From Nocardioides potassii (lineage in GTDB: Bacteria; Actinomycetota; Actinomycetes; Propionibacteriales; Nocardioidaceae), in contig NZ_JAKJHZ010000010.1 in the NCBI RefSeq assembly GCF_021648885.1, forward strand, positions 62,001 through 126,000: a stretch of 64,000 bases of DNA, given 5' to 3'. Below, piece after piece: positions 55,243 to 63,251 of this stretch. Position numbers and translations under genes: made by a program. The notes under the pieces are model-generated. The model was not told the origin of the DNA, did not search any database, and worked only from the letters and a program-made list of their open reading frames with translations. How positions within the stretch are numbered: the stretch's first letter is position 1; each line of letters begins with the position of its first letter.

Positions 55243-56084
55243 TGCACGGACTCGCGATCCGCACCCGCGGCCTGGTGCACATCTACCACGCCGAGGGCCA
55301 CGACGTCGCGGCGCTCTCGGGGGTCGACCTCGACGTCGGGGCGGGTGAGATGGTCGGCCTCCTCGGCCCCTCGGGTTCCGGCAAGTCGACGCTGATGAGC
55401 CTGCTCGCCGGGATCTTCCGGCCGAGCGCCGGCAAGGTCTTCGTCGGCGAGTCCGAGCTGTCGACCGCCGCCCCGCGTGACCTCGACCGGCTCCGGGCGA
55501 CGGAGGTCGGGCTGATGCTGCAGGGCGCGGGCCGCAACCTGCTGCCCCACGCCACGCCCGCGGACAACGTCCGGTTCGCCCAGCACCAGGCAGCACGGGC
55601 GGGTCGCGAGCTCCCCGCCCCGGGCGACGTGCTCGCCGACCTCGGGATCGCCGGGCACGCCGACGCCCCGCTCGAGGAGCTCACCCCGGGCGGCCTCCAG
55701 CTCGCGGCCGTCGCGGTCGCCGTCTCCACCCGGCCCGGCCTGCTGCTGTGCGACGAGCCCACCAGCCAGCTCGACCACGCCGCGCGCGACCGGGTCCTCG
55801 ACGCGCTCGCGCGGGTCAACCGGACCTACGGCACGACAGTCGTGCTGGTCACCCACGACCCCGACGTCGCGCGGGTGCTGCCGCGCACGGTCACCATCCG
55901 CGACGGGCGGATCGGCGGCGAGGGCCGCAGCGGCGAGGAGTACGCCGTCGTCACCGCCGACGGCTTCCTCCCGCTGCTCGGGCAGGTGCGCGACAAGCTC
56001 CCGCCCGGCACGCTCGTGCGGATCCACGAGGTCGACGACCACTTCGAGCTGCGCGCCGAGGACGGGGGAATGGGCGATGAGTGA
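55242..56084 (+). CDS. ABC transporter ATP-binding protein with degenerate signature
   Basis: 280 residues. Walker A GPSGSGKST (42-50), Q-loop MLQGAGRNLLP, Walker B LLLCDEPTSQLD with the catalytic Glu171, and H-loop VTHD are intact, but the signature reads ELTPGGLQLAAVAVA (145-159) instead of LSGGQQQRVAIARA. A C-terminal extension of about 60 residues (YAVVTADGFLPLLGQVRDKLPPGTLVRIHEVDDHFELRAEDGG) has no known function. Starts in the TGA of the permease gene and overlaps the next ATPase by 8 bases. Confidence 0.92.
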   Translation: MHGLAIRTRGLVHIYHAEGHDVAALSGVDLDVGAGEMVGLLGPSGSGKSTLMSLLAGIFRPSAGKVFVGESELSTAAPRDLDRLRATEVGLMLQGAGRNLLPHATPADNVRFAQHQAARAGRELPAPGDVLADLGIAGHADAPLEELTPGGLQLAAVAVAVSTRPGLLLCDEPTSQLDHAARDRVLDALARVNRTYGTTVVLVTHDPDVARVLPRTVTIRDGRIGGEGRSGEEYAVVTADGFLPLLGQVRDKLPPGTLVRIHEVDDHFELRAEDGGMGDE

Positions 56085-56745
56085 CCTCGTGGCCACCGGT
56101 CTCGGGGTGTCGTACGGCGACCGGGTGGCCGTCCAGCCCCTCGACCTCCACGTGCCCGGCGGCCGGATGCTGGCCGTGACCGGCCCGTCGGGAGCGGGGA
56201 AGTCGTCCCTGCTGTGGGCGCTGGCGTGCGCGCTGCGGCCGGCGGTCGCCGACGTGTCCGGCACCGTCGCTGTCGACGGCCGCCCGGTCGGCGATCGGGA
56301 CGCCGCGGCCGGGGCAGGCGTCGTGCTGGTGCCGCAGCGCAACGGGTTGAGCCCCACGCTGTCGGCCGAGGAGAGCATCCTCGTCCCACTGCTCGCGCTG
56401 GGCGTGCCGGCGAAGGACGCGTCGGGCCGGGTGGCCGAGGAGCTCGGGCGGGTCGGGCTCTCGGACTTCGGCCGGCACCTCGTCGACCAGCTCTCCGGCG
56501 GTCAGCAGCAGCGCGTCGCGCTGGCCCGCGCCTTCGCGCTGCGCCCGCGGGTCCTGCTGGCCGATGAGTCGACCAGCGACCTCGACGCGGGCAACCGCGA
56601 GCTGATGATCGCGGCCCTGCGCGCCGAGGCCGACCGCGGCGCCGCCGTCGTCCTGGCCACCCACGACCCCGAGGCGGCGGCCCGGACCGACGCGGTGCTC
56701 GCCCTGGACGAGGGCGTGGCGACGTGGGTGCGCCCGCTCACCTGA
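56077..56745 (+). CDS. ABC transporter ATP-binding protein, canonical
   Basis: 222 residues, LolD/MacB-like. Walker A GPSGAGKSS (36-44), Q-loop VPQRNGLSP, signature LSGGQQQRVALARA (139-152), Walker B LLADESTSDLD, H-loop ATHD. All functional motifs present. With the preceding ATPase, it could form a heterodimer in which only one of the two ATP sites has an intact signature. Its last 8 bases overlap the end of dnaE2 on the other strand. Confidence 0.93.
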   Translation: MSDLVATGLGVSYGDRVAVQPLDLHVPGGRMLAVTGPSGAGKSSLLWALACALRPAVADVSGTVAVDGRPVGDRDAAAGAGVVLVPQRNGLSPTLSAEESILVPLLALGVPAKDASGRVAEELGRVGLSDFGRHLVDQLSGGQQQRVALARAFALRPRVLLADESTSDLDAGNRELMIAALRAEADRGAAVVLATHDPEAAARTDAVLALDEGVATWVRPLT

Positions 56746-59700
56746 AGTCGCGCGACGACTGCCGCGCCTGAAGCACCGCACCGGCGCCGGGGACGACGAC
56801 GTCGATGGGCTCGACCCGGTCGGCGATGAGGTTGGTGACGCCCTCGTTGCGCTCGAGCTTGCCGCGGATGACGACGGCGACGCGGTTGCGGGCGGCCTGC
56901 CGGTGCGCCTTCATCACCCCGACCGAGCAGACGACGTTGAGCATGCCGGTCTCGTCCTCGAGGTTGAGGAAGGTGACCCCCATCGCGGTGCCCGGCCGCT
57001 GCCGGTGCGTGACGAGGCCGCCGACGTGGACCCGCCGGTTGGGCTCGGCGGTGGCCAGGTCTGCGACGGAGCGGATCCCGGCGCGACGCAGCTCGTCGCG
57101 CAGGTGCTCGATCGGGTGCCGCTCGGAGGAGACTCCGGTCGCCCAGAGGTCGGCGAGGGTGAGCTCCGGCTCGCTCATGCCCGGCAGGGTGGGCGCCGCG
57201 GGGGCGGGCGTGGTGCCGGCGAGGTGCTCCGCGCCCTCGGCGAAGCCGGCCGCCCACAGCGCCTCGCGCCGCTCCATGCCCCAGGCGTCGAAGGCTCCCG
57301 CCGTCGCGAGCGCCTCCAGCTGCGCCGGCGTCAGCCCGGCCCGTCGCGACAGGTCGGTGACGCCGGTGAACGGCGCCTCGTCACGCGCCGCCACGATCCG
57401 GCGCGCCACCTCGAGCCCGATCCCGCGCACCGAGTCGAGCCCGAGGCGTACGGCGACCTGGTGGTCGCGGCGGTGCGCCGGCACCGGGTCCGGGGTGTCG
57501 GGCACCCACTCGGTCCGCTCGAACCGCGGCTCGCAGCACACCGCGGGTCCGGTGGCCGCGACCGGTCCCACGAGGACCGGCTCGAGGTCGGCCTGCGCGG
57601 ACGACCGCGTCACGTCGGGGCGCCGTACGTCGACACCGTGGCGGCGGGCGTCGCCGACCAGCGACTGCGGCGAGTAGAAGCCCATCGGCTGGTTGCGCAG
57701 CAGCCCGGCGAGGAACGCCGCCGGGTAGTGGAGCTTGAACCACGACGAGGCGTAGACGAGCAGCGCGAAGGACAGCGCGTGCGACTCGGCGAAGCCGAAG
57801 TTGGCGAAGGACAGGATCTTCACGTAGATCGAGTCGGCGAGCTCGCCGGTGATCCCGCGGCGCTCCATGCCGGTGTAGAGCTTGTGCTTGACCGACTCGA
57901 TCCGCTCGACGCCGCGCTTGGAGCCCATCGCGCGGCGCAGCAGGTCGGCGTCGTCGCGGGTGCAGTCGCCGAGCGTCACGGCCATCGCCATCAGCTGCTC
58001 CTGGAACAGCGGCACGCCCTTGGTGCGCTCGAGCACCGGCACGAGCTCGGGGTGGTCGTAGGTCACCGGCTCCTTGCCGGTCGCGCGGCGGACGTAGGGG
58101 TGGACGGCGCCGCCCTGGATCGGGCCCGGCCGGATCAGCGCGATCTCGATGGCGAGGTCGTAGAACTCGCGGGGGCGCAGCCGCGGCAGCGTGCCGATCT
58201 GGGCGCGGCTCTCGACCTGGAAGACGCCGATCGAGTCCGCGCGGCACAGCATGTCGTAGACCGCGGGCTCCTCCTTGGGCATCGTCGCGAGGTCCCACTG
58301 CTCGCCGAGGTGGTCGGCGACGAGGCGCATCATGTGGTCGAGCGCGCCGAGCATCCCGAGACCGAGCAGGTCGAACTTGACCAGCCCCATCGTCTCGCAG
58401 CCGTCCTTGTCCCACTGCAGCACCGTGCGCTTGTCCATCCGCCCGCGCTCGATCGGGCACACCTCGCCGATCGGCCGCTCGGTGAGCACCATCCCGCCGG
58501 AGTGGATGCCGAGGTGGCGCGGTGCCCCCATCAGCTCCTCGGCGAGCGCGACGACCTGGGGAGGGACGTCGTGGGCGTCGGGGTCGCCCTGGTCGCCGGC
58601 GACGACGGCCTTCCAGCCGTCGATCTGCTTGGACCACGCGTCCTGCTGCCCCTGCGAGAAGCCGAGCGCCTTGGCGGCGTCACGGACGGCCATCCGCGGG
58701 CGGTAGCTGATGATGTTGGAGACCTGCGCGGCGTTGCGGCGGCCATAGGTGTCGTAGACCCACTGGATCACCTCCTCGCGCCGGTCGGAGTCGAAGTCGA
58801 CGTCGATGTCGGGCTCCTCGTCGCGGTGTGCGGAGATGAAGCGCTCGAAGGGCAGCCGGTAGAAGACGGCGTCGACGGCGGTGATGCCGAGCGCGAAGCA
58901 GACCGCCGAGCTCGCCGCCGACCCGCGCCCCTGGCACAGGATCTTCCGCTCGCGGGCGAAGGCCACGATGTCGTGGACGATCACGAAGTAGCCGGCGAAG
59001 TCCTTCTCGGAGATGATCCGCAGCTCGTGCTCGAGCCGGTCGCGCGCCTCGGCCTCGTGCGGGAGGCCGGCGTAGCGCTCGGCGAAGCCGCGCTCGGCGA
59101 GCACCCGCAGCCACGTGTCGGCGGTGTGACCCTCCGGGATCTGCCGCTTGGGCAGGGCGGGCGAGGCCTTGTGGAGGTCGAAGGCGAGCTCGTCGGCCAG
59201 GCTCACGCTGCGCTCGACCGCCCCCGGGTGCGCGGCGAGCGCCGCGTTCACCTCGTCGCCGCTGCGCAGGTGGGCCGAGGCCGACAGGTCGAGCCAGCCG
59301 TCGAGGTCGGCGAGGCTGCGCCTGGCCCGTACGGCGGCCATCGCCGAGGCCAGCCGGTGGCGCTGCGGGGTCGCGTGGTGGACGTTGCCGGCGGCGACCA
59401 CGTCGAGGCCGTGCACCCCTGCCAGCCGGGCGAGGGCGGCGTTGGTCACGTCGGCACCCGGTCGCGGGGACAGCTCGACGAGGACGTGCTCGAGGCCGAA
59501 GAGCGAGGTCAGCCGGTCGAGCGCCTCGGACGCGGCCGCGTCGCCGCCCCCGTCGCCGCCGTGGTCGAGCGCCTGTCGTACTGCGCCCTTGCGGCAGCCG
59601 GTGAGGACCGTCCAGTGGCCGCGACCGCGCTCGCCCAGCTCGTCGAGGTCGTAGACGGGGCGTCCCTTCTCGTCGCCGCGCAGGTGGGCGTCGGTGATCG

Positions 59701-60145
59701 CGGCGGCCAGCCGGTGGTAGCCCTCGACCCCGCGGGCGAGCACGAGCAGGTGGCTGCCCTCGGGATCCGGTACGCCGTTCTGCGGGCCGCCCAGTCCCAG
59801 CGACAGCTCGGCGCCGTAGACGGTCGGCAGGTCGTAGACGGCCGCCGCCTCGGCGAGCACGGGTGCGGCGTAGAAGCCGTCGTGGTCGGTGATCGCCAGT
59901 GCGTGCAGGCCGAGCCGGACCGCCTCCTCGACGAGCTCCTGCGGCGAGCTCGCACCGTCGAGGAAGCTGAAGTGGCTGTGGCAGTGCAGCTCGGCGTAGG
60001 GCGTCACCGCAGCCGGGCGCTGGATCGCCCGCGCCTCGGCGGCCGCATGCTTGCGCCGCGACACCGGCGCGTCGTCGGCACCCGGGAGCCCGCTCAGCCG
60101 GCGCTCGAGCTCCTTCCAGTGCATCTGCGGGTTGTTCCACCCCAT
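56738..60145 (-). CDS. dnaE2: error-prone DNA polymerase III alpha, DnaE2/ImuC
   Basis: 1135 residues. PHP domain with AELHCHSHFSFLDGAS and ITDHDGFYAA; polymerase core with EEPDIDVDFDSDRREEVI holding the catalytic aspartates, GRGSAASSAVCFALGIT and FANFGFAESHALSFALL; helix-hairpin-helix GIGLEVARRIVAARD; OB fold TAMGVTFLNLEDETGMLNVVC. DnaE2 performs mutagenic translesion synthesis with ImuB. Third gene of the imuA-imuB-dnaE2 group. A REP-like repeat lies between imuB and its ATG. No strong ribosome-binding site is seen. Confidence 0.95.
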   Translation of the reverse strand: MGWNNPQMHWKELERRLSGLPGADDAPVSRRKHAAAEARAIQRPAAVTPYAELHCHSHFSFLDGASSPQELVEEAVRLGLHALAITDHDGFYAAPVLAEAAAVYDLPTVYGAELSLGLGGPQNGVPDPEGSHLLVLARGVEGYHRLAAAITDAHLRGDEKGRPVYDLDELGERGRGHWTVLTGCRKGAVRQALDHGGDGGGDAAASEALDRLTSLFGLEHVLVELSPRPGADVTNAALARLAGVHGLDVVAAGNVHHATPQRHRLASAMAAVRARRSLADLDGWLDLSASAHLRSGDEVNAALAAHPGAVERSVSLADELAFDLHKASPALPKRQIPEGHTADTWLRVLAERGFAERYAGLPHEAEARDRLEHELRIISEKDFAGYFVIVHDIVAFARERKILCQGRGSAASSAVCFALGITAVDAVFYRLPFERFISAHRDEEPDIDVDFDSDRREEVIQWVYDTYGRRNAAQVSNIISYRPRMAVRDAAKALGFSQGQQDAWSKQIDGWKAVVAGDQGDPDAHDVPPQVVALAEELMGAPRHLGIHSGGMVLTERPIGEVCPIERGRMDKRTVLQWDKDGCETMGLVKFDLLGLGMLGALDHMMRLVADHLGEQWDLATMPKEEPAVYDMLCRADSIGVFQVESRAQIGTLPRLRPREFYDLAIEIALIRPGPIQGGAVHPYVRRATGKEPVTYDHPELVPVLERTKGVPLFQEQLMAMAVTLGDCTRDDADLLRRAMGSKRGVERIESVKHKLYTGMERRGITGELADSIYVKILSFANFGFAESHALSFALLVYASSWFKLHYPAAFLAGLLRNQPMGFYSPQSLVGDARRHGVDVRRPDVTRSSAQADLEPVLVGPVAATGPAVCCEPRFERTEWVPDTPDPVPAHRRDHQVAVRLGLDSVRGIGLEVARRIVAARDEAPFTGVTDLSRRAGLTPAQLEALATAGAFDAWGMERREALWAAGFAEGAEHLAGTTPAPAAPTLPGMSEPELTLADLWATGVSSERHPIEHLRDELRRAGIRSVADLATAEPNRRVHVGGLVTHRQRPGTAMGVTFLNLEDETGMLNVVCSVGVMKAHRQAARNRVAVVIRGKLERNEGVTNLIADRVEPIDVVVPGAGAVLQARQSSRDFR

Positions 60146-60165
60146 CAGCGCACCGCCCTGTTCCG

Positions 60166-60210
60166 CTGGTCGAGTAGCCGAGCGAGGAACGAGCGAGGCG
60201 TATCGAGACC
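60166..60210 (-). repeat. interspersed repeat, type A copy 2
   Basis: Read on the minus strand, starts GGTCTCGATACGCCTCGCTC and ends CTACTCGACCAG; about 42 of 45 bases match the copy at 3585-3631 in opposite orientation. It fills most of the 66-base gap between imuB and dnaE2, inside an otherwise compact operon. Confidence 0.85.
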
Positions 60211-60211
60211 C

Positions 60212-61795
60212 CTAGTCATACGCCGCCTCCAGCGCCCAGCCGTCGGGCGCGCGCAGCAGCAGCCAGGCGCGGCCGTCGGCGCCGACGACCTGGAAGCGGG
60301 CGCTCGGTCCCGTGCCGCCTGCCCACCAGTTCTCGTCGGTCGGCCACGGACCCGCCCACGCGGTGACGGGCTGCCACGGCAGGTCGGTGCCATCGGTCAC
60401 CCGGAAGCGCCGTGGCTCGCCGGTGACCACCCCGCGGTCGGTGACCCGGACCTCGCGACCGGCGTCGTCGACGACCTCCGCCGTCCGCGCCGTCGCGAAC
60501 ACCCGCACCGGCGCCGGTCCCGGCACCCGACCCGGCCAGGGCCGGTCGACCGGGCGGAGGTCGACCGCCCGCTCGCCCCAGGGCACGAGCGCCTGCCGGG
60601 CGGCGGGGCTGCGGCCGCCCTGCAGCACCGGTCGTCGTACGGCCTCGAAGCCGACCATGCCCTGCACCCGCGCGACACCACGCTCGACGAGGTCGTCGGA
60701 CGCGGTGCCCCAGAGCGCCTCGCCGTGGGCGGCGGCCGGCTCGACGGTCTCGGGGACGAACCTGACCCGGTCGATCGGGGCACGTACGTCGCCTGCGTCC
60801 TTGCGCCCGCGCACCGCACCGCCGATCCGGCTCGTGGAGCCTGCACCCTGCAGCTGCCAGTGCACCCGGTCGACGAGGTCGCGGGCGTTGAAGTGGCGCG
60901 GGTGCAGCCACGCGCGGGAGGAGCAGACGACTCCGTCGGCCTCGGCCTCGATCCGCACTGCGGTGGCCACGAGCTGGTGGCGCGCGAGCTGGCCGATGAA
61001 CCTCTCCGCTGTGGTGCGCACGCTGAAGGTGATCGCCTCGACGTTGTCGAGCGGCGTCTCGAAGGCGACCTCGGCCTCCAGCTCGGGCGGGGGAGTGCGG
61101 GCCGCGAACAGCGCCCGGTCCTCGCCCCGCGCCCGGCGCCGTACGGTCGCGCCGTAGGTGCCGAGCCGGTGCTCGACCGCGTCGCCCGGCAGGTCGGCGA
61201 GGTCACCCAGCGTGTGCAGGCCGAGGCGCTGCAGGAGGCTGACCAGCTCGCGTCCGCGCGGGCCCTCGTCCTGCAGGACGTGGACCGGCAACCCGCGCAG
61301 GAAGGTGGGTGATCCGCCCTCGTCCACGACGACCCACGACTGCACGTCGGCGGTGCGGGCGGCCTGCTCGGCGGTGAAGAGGTCGTCGGCGATCCCGATC
61401 CGCACGTCCCAGACGCCGCCCTCGACCAGGGCCTGGCACGCGACGGCGGCCGCCTTGGTCTCGGTGCCGTACCAGCTGCCCGGAGCCCGTACGGCGAGCA
61501 GGCCGGGGCGCAGGGCGGCCACCCCGGGACGGAGGTCCTCGATGATCGCGAGCACCGGCTCGAAGGCGCGGGCGTCGCGGTCGGGGTTGGCCGGCAGCAG
61601 CACCAGCTCGGGACACCGCGCCTGGGCGTCGCGGCGGCGCTGCCCGCGGCGCACGCCCTCCTGACGGGCGGGTCCGTTGCAGACCTCGACCAGGTTGGCG
61701 TGCATGACGGCGGCAGGGGAGCGCAGCGACCGTTCGGCCTCCTCGAGCGCGGCGACCACCGACCAGTCGGGACACCACACGACCATGACCCTCAT
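60212..61795 (-). CDS. imuB: ImuB, catalytically inactive Y-family polymerase homologue
   Basis: 527 residues. Starts MRVMVVWCPDWSVVAALEEAE: the polymerase acid of active DinB (MD-DAFFASVE) is replaced by VVWCPDW, as in ImuB. Later features: RIGIADDLFTAEQAAR, LLQRLGLHTLGDLADLPG, little-finger region, and an ImuB C-terminal tail with RQALVPWG, a plausible beta-clamp binding motif comparable to the mycobacterial QLPLWG. It links ImuA and DnaE2 at the replication clamp. ATG chosen at 61795; the next, three codons later, is also possible. 25 bases after imuA. Confidence 0.93.
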   Translation of the reverse strand: MRVMVVWCPDWSVVAALEEAERSLRSPAAVMHANLVEVCNGPARQEGVRRGQRRRDAQARCPELVLLPANPDRDARAFEPVLAIIEDLRPGVAALRPGLLAVRAPGSWYGTETKAAAVACQALVEGGVWDVRIGIADDLFTAEQAARTADVQSWVVVDEGGSPTFLRGLPVHVLQDEGPRGRELVSLLQRLGLHTLGDLADLPGDAVEHRLGTYGATVRRRARGEDRALFAARTPPPELEAEVAFETPLDNVEAITFSVRTTAERFIGQLARHQLVATAVRIEAEADGVVCSSRAWLHPRHFNARDLVDRVHWQLQGAGSTSRIGGAVRGRKDAGDVRAPIDRVRFVPETVEPAAAHGEALWGTASDDLVERGVARVQGMVGFEAVRRPVLQGGRSPAARQALVPWGERAVDLRPVDRPWPGRVPGPAPVRVFATARTAEVVDDAGREVRVTDRGVVTGEPRRFRVTDGTDLPWQPVTAWAGPWPTDENWWAGGTGPSARFQVVGADGRAWLLLRAPDGWALEAAYD

Positions 61796-61820
61796 CGACG
61801 CACCGCCTGGACCGGGACCC

Positions 61821-62486
61821 TCATCCCGACACCCGCCGCACCTCACGGACCTGCCGGTCCACCCGCTGCACGCCCGGCCAGACGAGGTCGGCGCGCTGCG
61901 GTGGCCGCGCCCCGCGGTGGACGGCCACACTCGCTCGCCGCTCCACCAGCCGGCCGGACCCGGCCGTGGGGCCGAACCACGTCGAGGTCTCCACACTGAG
62001 CCGGGCCGCTGCCCGCGGCCACTCGCCGTGGACCACCAGCACCGCCGAGCGCGTGCGCAGGCGCGAGTCGAGGACGCTCGCTGCCCGCTCGGTCACCGAT
62101 GCCGGCGGGCGCAGCACCACGACGCGCAGCACGTCGACCAGCGCCGCCGTCACCTCCAGCCAGTGCTCACCGGGGTCGGGGACGAGCACCGTGCGCGACA
62201 GCTCGACGCCGAGCTCGGCGGCCGCCTCGGCACCGAAGTCGGGACACCCGGCGAACCCCACCCACTCACCTGCGCGCGACGCGCCGGCGGCGAGCGCGAG
62301 GGCGAGCGAGGCGCTGTCGACGGCGTAGGTCGACCCGGCGTGCATCGGCAGGATGTCGGTCAGTCCGGGCAAGGTGGGGACGGGCTCACCTGCTGCCTTG
62401 TCCTCCATCGCGGCCACCCTGGCCCGGAGCCGCTCGACCGTGGCACGCTGCTCGTCGAGAGCGGCGACGGCGCGGGTGGACGACAT
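61821..62486 (-). CDS. imuA: ImuA-like SOS mutagenesis protein
   Basis: 221 residues. RecA-like fold without a Walker A P-loop, as in actinobacterial ImuA': VDSASLALALAAGASRAGEWVGFAGCPDFGAEAAAELGVELSRTVLVPDPG, then RVVVLRPPASVTERAASVLDSRLR. An N-terminal coiled coil (LDEQRATVERLRARVAAMEDK) precedes it. First gene of the mutasome, with a perfect SOS box 11 bases upstream of the ATG. Needed in mycobacteria for DnaE2-dependent mutagenesis. Confidence 0.88.
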   Translation of the reverse strand: MSSTRAVAALDEQRATVERLRARVAAMEDKAAGEPVPTLPGLTDILPMHAGSTYAVDSASLALALAAGASRAGEWVGFAGCPDFGAEAAAELGVELSRTVLVPDPGEHWLEVTAALVDVLRVVVLRPPASVTERAASVLDSRLRTRSAVLVVHGEWPRAAARLSVETSTWFGPTAGSGRLVERRASVAVHRGARPPQRADLVWPGVQRVDRQVREVRRVSG

Positions 62487-62496
62487 GGGTCCATCA

Positions 62497-62512
62497 TCGA
62501 ACAGGTGTTCGA
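62497..62512. promoter_or_regulatory. SOS/LexA box upstream of imuA
   Basis: TCGAAC-AGGT-GTTCGA: a perfect match to the actinobacterial LexA consensus TCGAAC-N4-GTTCGA. It lies 11 to 26 bases before the imuA ATG and 6 bases after the end of the upstream 2H-like gene on the same strand, so it should repress imuA-imuB-dnaE2 until DNA damage. Confidence 0.95.
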
Positions 62513-62517
62513 ACGGG

Positions 62518-63138
62518 TCAAGCGGACAGCGGGAGCCGATCGAGCTCGGTGGGGCGCGCGTCGCGACTGGAGAGCTCACGGTGGACGAGTCCGATCGACG
62601 TGACGGACCAGGGGTCGGAGACGTATCCCTCCAGGGCCTCGACCGTGCGCACGAGCTCACCCAGCCTGAGGTGGGGACCGAACGAGAGCACCGGCACCAT
62701 GGGGCGGAAACGCCGCCGGTCGCGGGCGAAGCCGGCGCGGTGCACGCTGGCGTGGAGCGCGTCGAAGACCGTCTCCAGCCGGTCGGTCTCGCCCTGGACG
62801 CCCAGGAGCACCAGCCTGCGGACGTGGTCGACGCGCACCGACCCGCCCAGGGACACCGTGAACGCGTCGTGCGGGGCGATGAGGCCCGCGACGATGCGTC
62901 GCATCGTCGCGACCTCGTCGGGGGCGACGTAGCCGAAGCGCGCCAGCTCGGCGTCCATCCGGTCCAGCGGCAGCGCCTCCCACGGAGTGGGCGACGGCAG
63001 GAACGACGGCACGGACACCACGTCGTCCCATCGCTCCGTCAGTCGCAGGCGGGGGAGGCGCTCCGACGCGGCGACGGCGGCGTCGCGGGCGGCTGCGGTG
63101 ATCCGGTCCGGCGGAACCAGGGCTGCGGTGAGGTACAT
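62518..63138 (-). CDS. degenerate 2H-phosphoesterase-fold protein
   Basis: 206 residues. Resembles LigT/2'-5' RNA ligases: MYLTAALVPPDRITAAARDAA at the start, FTVSLGGSVRVDHVRRLVLLGVQGETDRLETVFDALHASVHRAGFARDRRRFRPMVPVLSFG later. Both catalytic H-x-T motifs are lost: the first is RLRLTERWDD and the second is RPMVPVLSFG, where active members have RPHLTLAR. It is either a binding protein or a pseudoenzyme. Same strand and immediately upstream of the SOS box of imuA. ATG at 63138. Confidence 0.72.
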   Translation of the reverse strand: MYLTAALVPPDRITAAARDAAVAASERLPRLRLTERWDDVVSVPSFLPSPTPWEALPLDRMDAELARFGYVAPDEVATMRRIVAGLIAPHDAFTVSLGGSVRVDHVRRLVLLGVQGETDRLETVFDALHASVHRAGFARDRRRFRPMVPVLSFGPHLRLGELVRTVEALEGYVSDPWSVTSIGLVHRELSSRDARPTELDRLPLSA

Positions 63139-63251
63139 GGCTACACCCTCGCCCGGGGACGAGCATCCGTCGCGGGCTGGTGCGGCGCACGCATGAAGAC
63201 GTTGTGAGGATTTTGTGGATGTCCCGTTGATCTCGGGGCGAGGTGGTCCGT

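Noticed and set aside
52030..55596. Open frame of 1188 codons antisense to the large permease
   Set aside because: Low-complexity Arg/Gly/His-rich translation without domains. The plus-strand permease has helices, overlap with its ATPase and a ribosome-binding site.
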